Below are positions 52,500 through 61,071 of a DNA stretch of 64,000 nt, in pieces. Under the pieces are notes generated by a model. The model was not told the DNA's origin. It was given only the letters and a program-made list of their open reading frames with translations, and made no database searches. A program made the translations under genes and the position numbers. How positions within the stretch are numbered: the first letter of the stretch is position 1; every line of letters starts with the position of its first letter. Origin of the DNA: Curtobacterium sp. 9128 (GTDB taxonomy: Bacteria; Actinomycetota; Actinomycetes; Actinomycetales; Microbacteriaceae); assembly GCF_900086645.1 (NCBI RefSeq), contig NZ_LT576451.1:3596001-3660000 (forward strand), read 5' to 3'.

Positions 52500-52950
52500 C
52501 CACTGCTGCGCACTCGCCGCAGCGGGCGCCGCCGCAGCGGGCGCCGCCGGGCGGGAGGCCCGTGGCGGCCCGGCACTGGGCCTCCCGCCCGCCCCGCGGC
52601 GAGTGCGGGGCCGTGGCGGCCCGGCACTGGGCCTCCCGCCCGCCCCGCGGCGAGTGCGCAGACGTGGCGACGCCCGGCGGCTGCCGGCCACCGCTTCCGC
52701 GCACTCGCCGCCGGGCACACGCGCGCACCGCCGGGCGGGAGGCGCGGGTCGGGCTGGCACCGGGTCCCCCCCGCCCCGTAACGAGTGCGCAGACACGGCG
52801 ACGCCCGGCGGCTGCCGGCCACCAATACTGCGCACTCGGCGCCAGGCACACGCGCGCACCGCCCGGCGGGAGGCGCGCGGCGGCCCCGCACCGGGCCTCC
52901 CGCCCGCCCCGCGGCGAGTGCACAGACGTGGCGACGCCCGGCGGCGAGGC
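52500..52950. repeat. Cluster of nested palindromic repeats between pheA and marR
   Basis: The 516-bp gap after pheA has no plausible gene. It consists of three to four units about 110-130 bp long. Each has outer arms TGCGCACTCG(C)CG...CGGCGAGTGCGCAGA and an inner hairpin GGGCGGGAGG...CCTCCCGCCC. One unit pair, gcgcactcgccgccgggcac at 52699 and gcgcactcggcgccaggcac at 52830, gives a 131-bp period. Spacer pieces such as GACGTGGCGACGCCCGGCGG also repeat. The pattern looks like expanded REP/BIME-type elements. Confidence 0.8.
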
Positions 52951-52955
52951 CCGCG

Positions 52956-53501
52956 TCAGTCGGCCGCGGTACCGGTCAGCCGCGCCTCGCAGATGGCCGC
53001 GTCGTCGTCGTCCCGGGGGTAGGTCAGCGCCGCGAAGCGCCCCTCGGGGTCGAGCGTGGTGAGCAGCGACTTCGCGATGCCGTCGAGCTGGGCGACCTGC
53101 TCGTCGGTCAGCGCGTCGATCACGAAGCGACGGGCGGTACGGACGTGGTCGGGCGCTGCCTCCACGATCGTGGCGTACCCGGCGTCCGTGAGCCGCACGT
53201 CGGTCGCGCGGCGGTCGTCGGTGGACGGGCAGCGCGCGACGAGTCCGCGCTTCTCGAGCCGGGACACCACGTGCGACAGCCGCGGGAGCGACGCGTTCGT
53301 CGCCGATGCGAGCGCGGACATCCGGAGGGTGCGCGTGTCGGTCTCGGAGAGCATGGCGATGACCATGTAGTCGAAGTGGGTCAGGTCGGCGTCTCGCTGG
53401 AGCTGCTGGTCGAGCGCTGCCGGCAGGAGTTCCATCACCGCGACGAGCTTCATCCAGGCACGCAGCTGCTCGCGCGTCAGCCAGGGCGTCTCGTCGGTCA
53501 T
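52956..53501 (-). CDS. MarR-family transcriptional regulator
   Basis: 181 aa. Winged-helix core M-S-A-L-A-S-A-T-N-A-S-L-P-R-L-S-H-V-V-S-R-L-E-K-R-G-L-V with wing T-D-D-R-R-A-T-D-V. GGGAGC precedes the ATG. No obvious operon partner: the membrane-protein gene upstream on the same strand is only 9 bp away, so they may be transcribed together, but function is unclear. Confidence 0.9.
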   Translation of the reverse strand: MTDETPWLTREQLRAWMKLVAVMELLPAALDQQLQRDADLTHFDYMVIAMLSETDTRTLRMSALASATNASLPRLSHVVSRLEKRGLVARCPSTDDRRATDVRLTDAGYATIVEAAPDHVRTARRFVIDALTDEQVAQLDGIAKSLLTTLDPEGRFAALTYPRDDDDAAICEARLTGTAAD

Positions 53502-53510
53502 GCTCCCATC

Positions 53511-53963
53511 CTACGAAATGGTTGTCGTTTCAACCACCCTGGAGTTCCGCCGAGCCGTCAGCCACCCCACGACGAGCACCGCGACGACCACGAGCAGCAG
53601 TGCGCCCTCGACGACGAGCAACCGCGTGGTGTAGTCGAACGGCACCACCGTGGGGTTCTTCGCACCGTGGTGCTTCGCGGCGATCTCCGGCAGGACGACC
53701 AGCGCCAGCACGCTCCCGAGCACGACGGCCGCCTGCACCACCACGAGTACCCACAGGCGGAGCGCACGGCCGGCCCGGCGGAGTCCGAGACCGACGAGGA
53801 CCACGAACGGCGACAGTATCGCGTCGTGCAGGATCACCGCGCCGAGGAGCCAGGTTGCGAGGCCCCCGATGCGGTTCGGACGGACGGTGGTGACCATGAC
53901 GTACGCGCCGAACGCGATCACGAGGACCCCGACGACGACGAGCACGATCCGCGCGGCCTTCAC
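53511..53963 (-). CDS. Hypothetical four-helix membrane protein
   Basis: 150 aa, four hydrophobic segments (A-R-I-V-L-V-V-V-G-V-L-V-I; L-L-G-A-V-I-L-H-D-A-I-L-S-P-F-V; L-W-V-L-V-V-V-Q-A-A; V-E-G-A-L-L-L-V-V-V-A-V-L) and a short loop with E-I-A-A-K-H-H-G. I do not recognise the family. Its GTG start overlaps the molybdopterin oxidoreductase stop (GTGA) with GAGG upstream, so it may be an accessory subunit of that enzyme. Confidence 0.75.
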   Translation of the reverse strand: MKAARIVLVVVGVLVIAFGAYVMVTTVRPNRIGGLATWLLGAVILHDAILSPFVVLVGLGLRRAGRALRLWVLVVVQAAVVLGSVLALVVLPEIAAKHHGAKNPTVVPFDYTTRLLVVEGALLLVVVAVLVVGWLTARRNSRVVETTTIS

Positions 53964-55267
53964 GAGAGCACCTCGATCTTCGCGATCCACTTCGTCTGCA
54001 GCACGCCGGGCCGCCCGGGCGCGATGATCCGAGCGGGGAACCCGTGGTCGAGGTCGAGCGTCGCGCCGTTCAGCTCGAGCGCCACGAGCGTCGTCGGGTC
54101 GGACGCGTACTCCGGCCCCATGTCCATGATCCGGTAGCCGCCGTGGCGCTCCAGGCTGGTCACCCGCACGTGCGAGGACGGGTCGGCCTGCACCGCTCGG
54201 AGCAGGTCGCGCATCCGGACTCCCTTCCAGGTCGCCATCTGACTCCATCCCTCGACGCACGAGATCGGCAGCGCCGCCTCGGTGGTCCCGAGCGCGACGA
54301 GCTCGGCGCGGGAGAACATCCTCGTCACCGCTGGACCGGCCACCGTGAGCGACCAGTCCGCTGCGGTCGCGGTCGCGAGGACGCCAGCTGCCCGCGCGGT
54401 CCGGTTCACCGGGAGACCGTTCGGGCCGATGTGCCGCTTGCGGGGCGCGAAGACGTTGAACGGCTCGGCGAGCTTCGAGGACTGGCCGGCGGTGAGCACC
54501 ACGACGCCGGCGGTCGCGGCCGCGATGCCCGTGAAGAAGCCGCGACGGGCGATCCGCTCGCGTCGACCGGCGGTCGGTTCCGGCCGTCCGGCCTGTCCGG
54601 CCTGTTCGGTCCGTTCGGTTTGTTCGGTCTGTTCCGGACGGGAGGCTCGGCCCGGCCCCGCCCCGTCGGCCCACCGCATCACGCGGCCGGTGATCCCCCG
54701 CGGGTACGCCGCGGTGGCGTCGTACGCCGGCAGCTCGCTGCCGACGGTGTCGTCGTGCACGAAACGGCCGTCCGCGTCGTAGGAGTCCCGCTTCCGCCAG
54801 TAGCGGCTGATCACCCGGAGCTTCGCGCCGATGTGGATCACGAGCGACCCGATGATGACGTACGCCAGCGCGTAGTGCACCTGCCGGAACGGGAACGGCC
54901 ACGGGTACCACTGGAACGTGTTCACGAGCCCGGTCGCGACCTGCACGATCGACGCCGCGACGAACACCGCGATCGACGCACGCTCGAGGAAGTGCAGGAC
55001 GTTCCGCACCGGCGGGTCCTGGGCCAACGCGGGCATCACGGTGTTGAGCTTCGCGAGGAGCAGGGGGATGATCGCGATCCCCGCCGTGATGTGGAGCCCC
55101 TGCGTGAACTGGTAGAGCTGCACGGGCCTGGTCGGGAAGCGCATCCCGGGCAGCGGGTCCTGCAGCAGGTGGCTGTAGACACCGGTCCCGAAGCAGATCA
55201 GGAACGCGATGCCGAGCAGCCGTCCGATGACGACCGCCGATCGCGCGTTCCGGTTCGGGGAGGCCAT
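53960..55267 (-). CDS. Molybdopterin-dependent oxidoreductase fused to a membrane cytochrome-b561-like domain
   Basis: 435 aa. Residues ~10-165 hold membrane helices with His residues in helices (L-H-I-T-A-G; V-H-Y-A-L-A-Y; V-I-H-I-G-A), like b-type cytochrome/ferric-reductase anchors. A repetitive T-E-Q/G-Q linker leads to R-R-G-F-F-T-G and a helix (Tat-like), then a SUOX/YedY-type Mo domain with Cys~335 in S-C-V-E-G-W-S-Q. It probably takes electrons to or from the quinone pool; the substrate is unknown. It lies next to moaA, moaD and modABC, which supply the cofactor. Confidence 0.83.
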   Translation of the reverse strand: MASPNRNARSAVVIGRLLGIAFLICFGTGVYSHLLQDPLPGMRFPTRPVQLYQFTQGLHITAGIAIIPLLLAKLNTVMPALAQDPPVRNVLHFLERASIAVFVAASIVQVATGLVNTFQWYPWPFPFRQVHYALAYVIIGSLVIHIGAKLRVISRYWRKRDSYDADGRFVHDDTVGSELPAYDATAAYPRGITGRVMRWADGAGPGRASRPEQTEQTERTEQAGQAGRPEPTAGRRERIARRGFFTGIAAATAGVVVLTAGQSSKLAEPFNVFAPRKRHIGPNGLPVNRTARAAGVLATATAADWSLTVAGPAVTRMFSRAELVALGTTEAALPISCVEGWSQMATWKGVRMRDLLRAVQADPSSHVRVTSLERHGGYRIMDMGPEYASDPTTLVALELNGATLDLDHGFPARIIAPGRPGVLQTKWIAKIEVLS

Positions 55268-55324
55268 GGCGGCCCGGGCATCGTGGAGGCCCTGCCGGAC
55301 GAACGTCGGTAGCCTCGACGGACC

Positions 55325-56770
55325 ATGCGTCTGCGTCCCGGCACCCTGCTCCCGACCGTGCTCGCCGTCATCGGCGTGCTGGCCCTGGCGGGCGTCATCG
55401 CCTTCGGGGTCACGCATCTGGGGTTCCTCCGGTCCGGTCATCGACAACCATTCGTTGCGTGGACCCTGATCGCTTGGGCGGTGTTCGTCGTCGCGGTCGT
55501 CGGGCTCCGGTTCGTCCCGGCTCGTCTGGTCACCATCATCGTCCTCGGCGGCGCCGTGGTCGTGGGGCTCGCCGCCATGGTCGGTCAGCCGAACACCAGC
55601 ACCGACTCTGCTCGCTACGCCTGGGACGGCATCGTCCAGCACGCCGGGGTCTCGCCGTACGCGCACACGCCGCAGTCGACCGCGCTGTCCGGCCTCCGTC
55701 CGGAGTGGTTGTTCCCGGACAAGGTGAACGGCACGTGCGAGCCGCTGCAGCCGCGGTACCGCGGGCTCGGGGACGGGGCAGCCGGACACTGCACGGCGAT
55801 CAACCGCCCCGACGTGCCGACGATCTACCCGCCGATGGCCGAGCTGTGGTTCGCGCTCGTGCGCTTCTCCGTGCCGGCCACCGTGCAGTACTGGCCGTTC
55901 CAGCTCGCCGGCCTGCTCGTCTCGCTCGGCGTCACCGTCGGACTCCTCGTCGTCCTGCGCCGCATCGGCCGCCCGGCCTGGTGGGCGGCGCTCTGGGCGT
56001 GGTGCCCGCTCGTGGCGTCCGAGGCCGTCACGAACTCCCACGTCGACGTCGTCGGCGCGGCCCTCGCGACCGCCGGCGCCGTGCTGGTCGCGTTCGGCCG
56101 GCCGATCTGGGGCGGGATCATGCTCGGCGCCGCGACGTGCACGAAGCTCATCCCGGCGATCGTCTACCCGGCGCTGCTCGGCCGGTGGCGGAACTGGTGG
56201 GCGGTACCCGTCGGCATCGCCGTGTTCGGGTTGCTCTACGTCCCCTACGTCGCGTCGACCGGAGCGAAGGTGCTCGGGTACTTGCCCGGCTACCTGACCG
56301 AGGAGGGGTACGAGGACGGCTCCCGCTTCGCCCTCGTGTCGCTCGTCGCGAAGGGCGACCTCGGCACGGTGATCGTCGCGCTCGTCGTCCTCGTCGCAGC
56401 GGTGCTCGCGTGGCGCCTCTCGGACCCGAGCCGACCGTGGTCAGGCGAGGTCCTGATGATCGGCGTGACCTTCCTCGCGGTGACGCCGCGGTACCCCTGG
56501 TACGCGCTGCTCCTGATCCCGTTCGTGGTGCTCTCGGGGCGGTGGGAGTGGATGTCCATCGCGCTCGCGATCGCCCTGCGTGGTGTGTGGCCGTCGGTGG
56601 ACGCGTACCGCTGGTGGCTCGGCGCGGCGATCCTGGTCATCGTGGTGGTGACGGTCATCCGGACGGACCGGTCGGACTGGATCCGCTGGCGCGACCGGCT
56701 CCTCCCGGGGCGCGACCGGCGACTGCTCCCGGTGCGCGACCGACGACCCGCCGTATCATCGCTGCCATGA
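55325..56770 (+). CDS. GT87-like (DUF2029) polyprenyl-phosphate mannosyltransferase-type membrane protein
   Basis: 481 aa with about 10-12 hydrophobic segments. Large extracytoplasmic loop with D-S-A-R-Y-A-W-D-G (a D-x-x-R-Y-x-W-D pattern) and later S-H-V-D-V-V-G-A-A, as in GT87/DUF2029 mannosyltransferases that use polyprenyl-phosphate donors. The C-terminus is Arg-rich. ATG at 55325 is 57 bp from the divergent Mo enzyme. The stop overlaps moaA (ATGA), an odd coupling between a glycosyltransferase and cofactor synthesis. Confidence 0.78.
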   Translation: MRLRPGTLLPTVLAVIGVLALAGVIAFGVTHLGFLRSGHRQPFVAWTLIAWAVFVVAVVGLRFVPARLVTIIVLGGAVVVGLAAMVGQPNTSTDSARYAWDGIVQHAGVSPYAHTPQSTALSGLRPEWLFPDKVNGTCEPLQPRYRGLGDGAAGHCTAINRPDVPTIYPPMAELWFALVRFSVPATVQYWPFQLAGLLVSLGVTVGLLVVLRRIGRPAWWAALWAWCPLVASEAVTNSHVDVVGAALATAGAVLVAFGRPIWGGIMLGAATCTKLIPAIVYPALLGRWRNWWAVPVGIAVFGLLYVPYVASTGAKVLGYLPGYLTEEGYEDGSRFALVSLVAKGDLGTVIVALVVLVAAVLAWRLSDPSRPWSGEVLMIGVTFLAVTPRYPWYALLLIPFVVLSGRWEWMSIALAIALRGVWPSVDAYRWWLGAAILVIVVVTVIRTDRSDWIRWRDRLLPGRDRRLLPVRDRRPAVSSLP

Positions 56771-57846
56771 CGGCTCGCATGCTCCCGTCGACGGGACTGC
56801 TCCGTCGCGTCCGGCAGCCGTCCGCGCCGATCCCCCACCGGCCGGACGACGACGGCCTGCTCGACCGGTTCGGCCGACGGGCGGTCGACCTCCGTGTGTC
56901 CCTCACCGAGCGGTGCAACCTCCGGTGCACGTACTGCATGCCGGAGCAGGGGCTGCCGGTCATCCCGAACGAATCGCTGATGACCGCCGAGGAGATCGAA
57001 CGGCTCGTCCGTCTGGGCGCAGCGCACCTCGGCATCCGCAAGGTCCGCTTCACGGGCGGCGAACCGCTGCTCCGCCGTGACCTGGCGGACGTCATCGCCC
57101 GGACCGCTGCGCTCGGGGTGGAGGTCTCGCTGACGACCAACGCGATCGGGCTCGCCGCACGCGCCGCCGATCTGCGGGCCGCCGGACTCGACCGGATCAA
57201 CGTCTCGCTGGACACCGTCGACCCCGACGTGTTCGCGGAGGTCACCCGTCGGCCGTTCCTCGACCGTGTCCTCGACGGGATCGCCGCCGCGGACGATGCC
57301 GGACTCGGCGTGAAGATCAACGCCGTCCTGCTCCGCGGCGTGAACGACCACCTCGCACCCGACCTGCTCGCGTGGTGCCTGGACCGCGGCCACGAGCTCC
57401 GCTTCATCGAGCAGATGCCGCTCGACCCCGGACACGCCTGGGACGGCGACGACATGGTCACCGCTGCCGAGACCCGAGCGCTGCTCGGCGACCGCTTCGT
57501 GCTGACGCCGCACGACGCCCCGCGGGACGGTGCCCCCGCCGAACGGTTCCGGGTCGCCGCACGGTCCACGGGCGACGAACTCGGCACCGTCGGCGTCATC
57601 GCGAGCGTCACCGAGTCGTTCTGCGCCGACTGCACCCGCACCCGGCTGACCGCCGAGGGCCACGTCCGGAGCTGCCTGTTCTCCGACGACGAGTCCGACC
57701 TCCTCGACCCGATGCGCGCGGGCGCGTCGGACACCGACGTGCTCGACCTGTGGCGGCGGGCGATGTGGGCGAAGCCGCGGGACCACGGGGACGACGCCGA
57801 CGGCATGGTGCACCCGTCCCGTGGCATGAGCGCGATCGGCGGCTGA
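56767..57846 (+). CDS. moaA: GTP 3',8-cyclase MoaA (molybdenum cofactor biosynthesis)
   Basis: 359 aa. Radical-SAM cluster C-N-L-R-C-T-Y-C (Cys50, 54, 57) with T-G-G-E-P-L-L, and the second [4Fe-4S] set near residues 286-303 (C-A-D-C-T-R-T-R and C-L-F). It ends in S-A-I-G-G, the C-terminal GG needed for activity. It makes the first step from GTP to 3',8-cyclo-7,8-dihydro-GTP. moaD starts 1 bp after the stop. moaB, moaC and moaE are not in this window. Confidence 0.96.
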   Translation: MTARMLPSTGLLRRVRQPSAPIPHRPDDDGLLDRFGRRAVDLRVSLTERCNLRCTYCMPEQGLPVIPNESLMTAEEIERLVRLGAAHLGIRKVRFTGGEPLLRRDLADVIARTAALGVEVSLTTNAIGLAARAADLRAAGLDRINVSLDTVDPDVFAEVTRRPFLDRVLDGIAAADDAGLGVKINAVLLRGVNDHLAPDLLAWCLDRGHELRFIEQMPLDPGHAWDGDDMVTAAETRALLGDRFVLTPHDAPRDGAPAERFRVAARSTGDELGTVGVIASVTESFCADCTRTRLTAEGHVRSCLFSDDESDLLDPMRAGASDTDVLDLWRRAMWAKPRDHGDDADGMVHPSRGMSAIGG

Positions 57847-57847
57847 G

Positions 57848-58087
57848 GTGACGACGATCCGGTTCTTCGCCGCGGCGCGCGCTGCCGTCGGCCTCGACGA
57901 GACCACGACGGACGCCCACACGCTCGACGACGCCCTGCGCGCCGTGCGGGCCGACGACCCCGAGCGCTGGACGGCCCTGCAGGAGCGGTGCTCGTACCTC
58001 GTCGACGGCGTGAGCACCCGCGACCGGTCGACCCCGCTCACCGGTGTCGCACTGGTCGACGTGATGCCGCCCTTCGCCGGCGGCTGA
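57848..58087 (+). CDS. moaD: MoaD-like molybdopterin synthase small subunit
   Basis: 79 aa ubiquitin-like protein ending P-P-F-A-G-G; the C-terminal Gly-Gly is the adenylated and thiocarboxylated end that carries sulfur to precursor Z. GTG start directly behind moaA. Just after the stop three 15-bp copies of CCGACGGCTGACC(C/T)G (58074-58121) form a short tandem repeat. Confidence 0.9.
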   Translation: MTTIRFFAAARAAVGLDETTTDAHTLDDALRAVRADDPERWTALQERCSYLVDGVSTRDRSTPLTGVALVDVMPPFAGG

Positions 58088-58138
58088 CCCGCCGACGGCT
58101 GACCTGCCGACGGCTGACCCGCTGGGCAGGGCAGCGCG

Positions 58139-59236
58139 CTACGGGCTGACCGACAGGACGATGAACGCGGCGAAGATCACCAGGTGGACCCCGCCCTGCA
58201 GCCGCGTCGCTCGTCCGGGCAGCACCGTGAGCACCGCGGCGACGATGGTCAGCGCGAGCAGCACGATCTGCGCCGACCCGAGGCCGAGCAGCAGCACCCC
58301 GTCGGTGAAGAACGAGGCGATCGCGATCGCCGGGATCGTCAACCCGATCGACGCCATCGCCGATCCCATCGCCAGGTTCAGGCTCGTCTGGATCCGGTTG
58401 CGTGCAGCGGCCTTCGACGCCGCGATGCCCTCCGGCAGCAGGATGAGCAGCGCGATCACGACACCGACGAACGACGGCGGGAACCCGACCGCGGCGACAC
58501 CGGCCTCGATCGCGGGCGACTCCACCTTCGCCAGCCCGACCACGGTCACGAGCGCCAGGAGCAGCAGCCCGAGCGAGATCAGCGTCGCGCGTCCGGCTGG
58601 ACGGTCGGCGTGGGTGTCCTCGGATTCCTCGAGGACCCCGCCCGACCGGTTCACCGGCAGGAAGAAGTCGCGGTGCGCCACGGTCTGGGTGACGACGAAC
58701 AACCCGTAGAGCGCGAGGGACGCCACTGCCACGAACACGAGTTGGACCGCGGTGAACGACGAGTCGGAGGTGCCGGTGGTGAACGTCGGCAGCACCAGCG
58801 TCAGCACCGCGAGCGCGGCGACGGTCATGGTCGCGGCGGAGGCGCCCTCCTGGTTGAACCGCACGGTGTTGTGCCGCAGGGTGCCGATCAGGATCGCGAG
58901 CCCGACGAGCCCGTTCATCGTGATCATCACCGCAGAGAAGACCGTGTCCCGCGCCAGTGTCTCGGCCTTGGCGCCTCCGGAGCTGGAGAGCGCGATGATG
59001 AGGGCGACCTCGATGATCGTCACGGCGACGGCGAGCACGAGCGACCCGAACGGTTCGCCGACGCGGTGCGCCACGACCTCCGCGTGGTGCACGGCCGCGA
59101 GCACCGTGCCGGCGAGGACGACCGCGACGAGGACGACGACCGCCGTCCCGAGGTCGTGCCGGCCGAAGGAGACCACGAGCACGATCGCGGCGATCACGGG
59201 CACTGCGATGGGCCACGCCCGGAGGATCCTCGTCAC
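58139..59236 (-). CDS. CaCA-family Ca2+/Na+:H+ antiporter (ChaA-like)
   Basis: 365 aa, about 11 membrane helices. Two inverted alpha-repeat motifs, G-S-L-V-L-A-V-A-V-T-I-I-E-V-A-L-I (residue ~65) and P-P-S-F-V-G-V-V-I-A-L-L-I-L-L-P-E-G (~260), with the acidic residues used for Ca2+ and H+ exchange. It extrudes calcium or sodium. GTG start. It sits between moaD and modC without an obvious link to molybdenum. Confidence 0.88.
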   Translation of the reverse strand: MTRILRAWPIAVPVIAAIVLVVSFGRHDLGTAVVVLVAVVLAGTVLAAVHHAEVVAHRVGEPFGSLVLAVAVTIIEVALIIALSSSGGAKAETLARDTVFSAVMITMNGLVGLAILIGTLRHNTVRFNQEGASAATMTVAALAVLTLVLPTFTTGTSDSSFTAVQLVFVAVASLALYGLFVVTQTVAHRDFFLPVNRSGGVLEESEDTHADRPAGRATLISLGLLLLALVTVVGLAKVESPAIEAGVAAVGFPPSFVGVVIALLILLPEGIAASKAAARNRIQTSLNLAMGSAMASIGLTIPAIAIASFFTDGVLLLGLGSAQIVLLALTIVAAVLTVLPGRATRLQGGVHLVIFAAFIVLSVSP

Positions 59237-59248
59237 CGGGCAATCCTG

Positions 59249-60274
59249 TCACCGTCGCGGTTCGTACACGTCCACTTCGCCGACCGGCACCGCGATCCGG
59301 ACGTCGTCACCGACCGCGAGCCCGAGCCTGCTGGCGGCCGCCACGGTCACGTCCGCGACCAGCTCCTGCGCATGGATGCGCACGAGTCCGTCCCGCGGCT
59401 CGAGCGCGGTGACGGTCCGCAGCAGACCGGAGCCGTCAGGGCCGACGACCGCGGCGGTCGGGTGGTAGGCCGCCAGACACCGGCGGCCTGGAGGCTCGAC
59501 CCGCGTCCGCCCCGACAGCTCGCCGCCGCCGTCGAGCGCGATCCCACCAGCGGTGGCGGTCCCGGCGAGCAGCACCAGTCCGGAGAACGCGGCACCGAAG
59601 TCGCTCGTCGGACGCCCGAGGACCTCGGCGGTCGTGCCGGACTCGACGACCCGGCCGTGGTCGACGACGAGCACCCGGGTCGCGAGCGTGACGACCTCGA
59701 TGGGGTCGTGCGTGACGAGCAGGCTCGGGCGCCCGGCGATCGCGGTCGCCAGGGCCGCACGCACGCTGCCCCGCGCCTCGACGTCGAGCGCGGACGTGGG
59801 CTCGTCGAGCAGGAGCACGGCGGGGTCGGCGGCGAGCGCCCGGGCGATCGCGACGCGCTGCGCCTGCCCGCCGGACAGGGTCGCGGGATCGCGGTCGGCC
59901 AACCCGACCGCGTCGACGAGTACCAGGGCCCTGTCGGAGGCGACCCGTGCCTCCCGTCCGCGCCTTCCGGCGGACCGCGGACCGTAGCCGACGTTGCCGG
60001 CCACCGACAGGTTCGGGAACAGGTCGGAGCGCTGCGCGACCAGACCGACCCGGCGTCGGTGCGGTGGCACGGGTCGACGGCCGCCGTCGACCGTGCTGCC
60101 GTCGATGTCGATCGACCCGGCGTCGAGTGCGAGCAGGCCGGCGACGGCCTCGACGATCGACGACTTGCCGGCGCCGTTCGGCCCGATGACCGCGACGCAC
60201 TCGTCCGGCCCCACCTCGACGACCACGTCGACGTCGCGGTCCCGCAGGACCACGTGGGCGCGGAGCCCGCTCAC
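59249..60274 (-). CDS. modC: Molybdate ABC transporter ATP-binding protein ModC
   Basis: 341 aa. Walker A G-P-N-G-A-G-K-S at ~31-38, Q-loop V-A-Q-R-S-D-L-F-P-N, signature L-S-G-G-Q-A-Q-R, Walker B V-L-L-L-D-E-P-T, and a C-terminal TOBE/molbindin-type domain (~280-341) that often binds oxyanions. GTG start overlaps the modB stop (GTGA). Confidence 0.93.
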   Translation of the reverse strand: MSGLRAHVVLRDRDVDVVVEVGPDECVAVIGPNGAGKSSIVEAVAGLLALDAGSIDIDGSTVDGGRRPVPPHRRRVGLVAQRSDLFPNLSVAGNVGYGPRSAGRRGREARVASDRALVLVDAVGLADRDPATLSGGQAQRVAIARALAADPAVLLLDEPTSALDVEARGSVRAALATAIAGRPSLLVTHDPIEVVTLATRVLVVDHGRVVESGTTAEVLGRPTSDFGAAFSGLVLLAGTATAGGIALDGGGELSGRTRVEPPGRRCLAAYHPTAAVVGPDGSGLLRTVTALEPRDGLVRIHAQELVADVTVAAASRLGLAVGDDVRIAVPVGEVDVYEPRR

Positions 60275-61071
60275 GACCAGGCCGCCCGGGCTCCGGTGCG
60301 GATCGAGGTCAGCCCGATCACGACGACCGCGACCACGACGAGCACGAGCGCCAGCGCGACGGCCGTGTCCGGGTCGACCTCCCGCTGCAGGTAGATCTCC
60401 AGCGGCAGGGTGCGGGTGACGCCCTCCAGGCTGCCGGCGAAGGTCAGCGTCGCACCGAACTCACCGAGGGCCCTGGCGAAGCAGAGCACCAGGCCGGACG
60501 CGATGCCGGGCAGGGCACGCGGGATCGTCACGGTGAACAGCACCCGCGTCGGACCGGCACCGAGCGTGGACGCGATGCGCTCCAGCCGGTCGCCGCCGAT
60601 CCGGAGCGAGCCCTCGATCGCCGACACGAGGAACGGCATCGCGACGAACGTCTGCGCCATCACGACCGCCGCCGTGGTGAACGCGATGCGGACGCCGTGG
60701 TCGGCGAGGAAGCCACCGACGGGCCCGATGCGGCCGAACGCTGCGAGGAGGGCGAGTCCGCCGACGACGGGTGGCAGGACGAGGGGCAGGAGCACGACGG
60801 CGCGCGCGACACCGACCCAGCGGGAGCGGACGCGGGAGAAGACGACGGCGAGCGGGAGCCCGAGGACGAACGCGATGCCGGTCGCGGCCGCGGCCGTGCC
60901 GAGGCTCAACCCCAGTGCGGTGAGGGACGACGGTGCGGTGACGAGCGCGACGAAGGACGTCCAGTCCACCCGGCCGACCATCGCGAGCACCGGGACGACG
61001 ACGAACAGTCCCCCGAGCACGGCCGGGACCGGCAACCACCACGGTGCCGCCGTGCCCGACCTGCTCGTCAC
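60271..61071 (-). CDS. modB: Molybdate ABC transporter permease ModB
   Basis: 266 aa, six hydrophobic segments. The ModB/CysT-type EAA loop A-L-G-E-F-G-A-T-L-T-F-A-G-S at ~210 contacts ModC. The GTG start overlaps modA (GTGA). Long in-frame upstream extensions run through modA and are spurious. Confidence 0.94.
   Translation of the reverse strand: MTSRSGTAAPWWLPVPAVLGGLFVVVPVLAMVGRVDWTSFVALVTAPSSLTALGLSLGTAAAATGIAFVLGLPLAVVFSRVRSRWVGVARAVVLLPLVLPPVVGGLALLAAFGRIGPVGGFLADHGVRIAFTTAAVVMAQTFVAMPFLVSAIEGSLRIGGDRLERIASTLGAGPTRVLFTVTIPRALPGIASGLVLCFARALGEFGATLTFAGSLEGVTRTLPLEIYLQREVDPDTAVALALVLVVVAVVVIGLTSIRTGARAAWS

Noticed and set aside
52540..52960. Small open frames in the palindrome cluster after pheA
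   Set aside because: The frames are Arg/Ala/Pro-rich products of nested GC palindromes on both strands, with no ribosome site.
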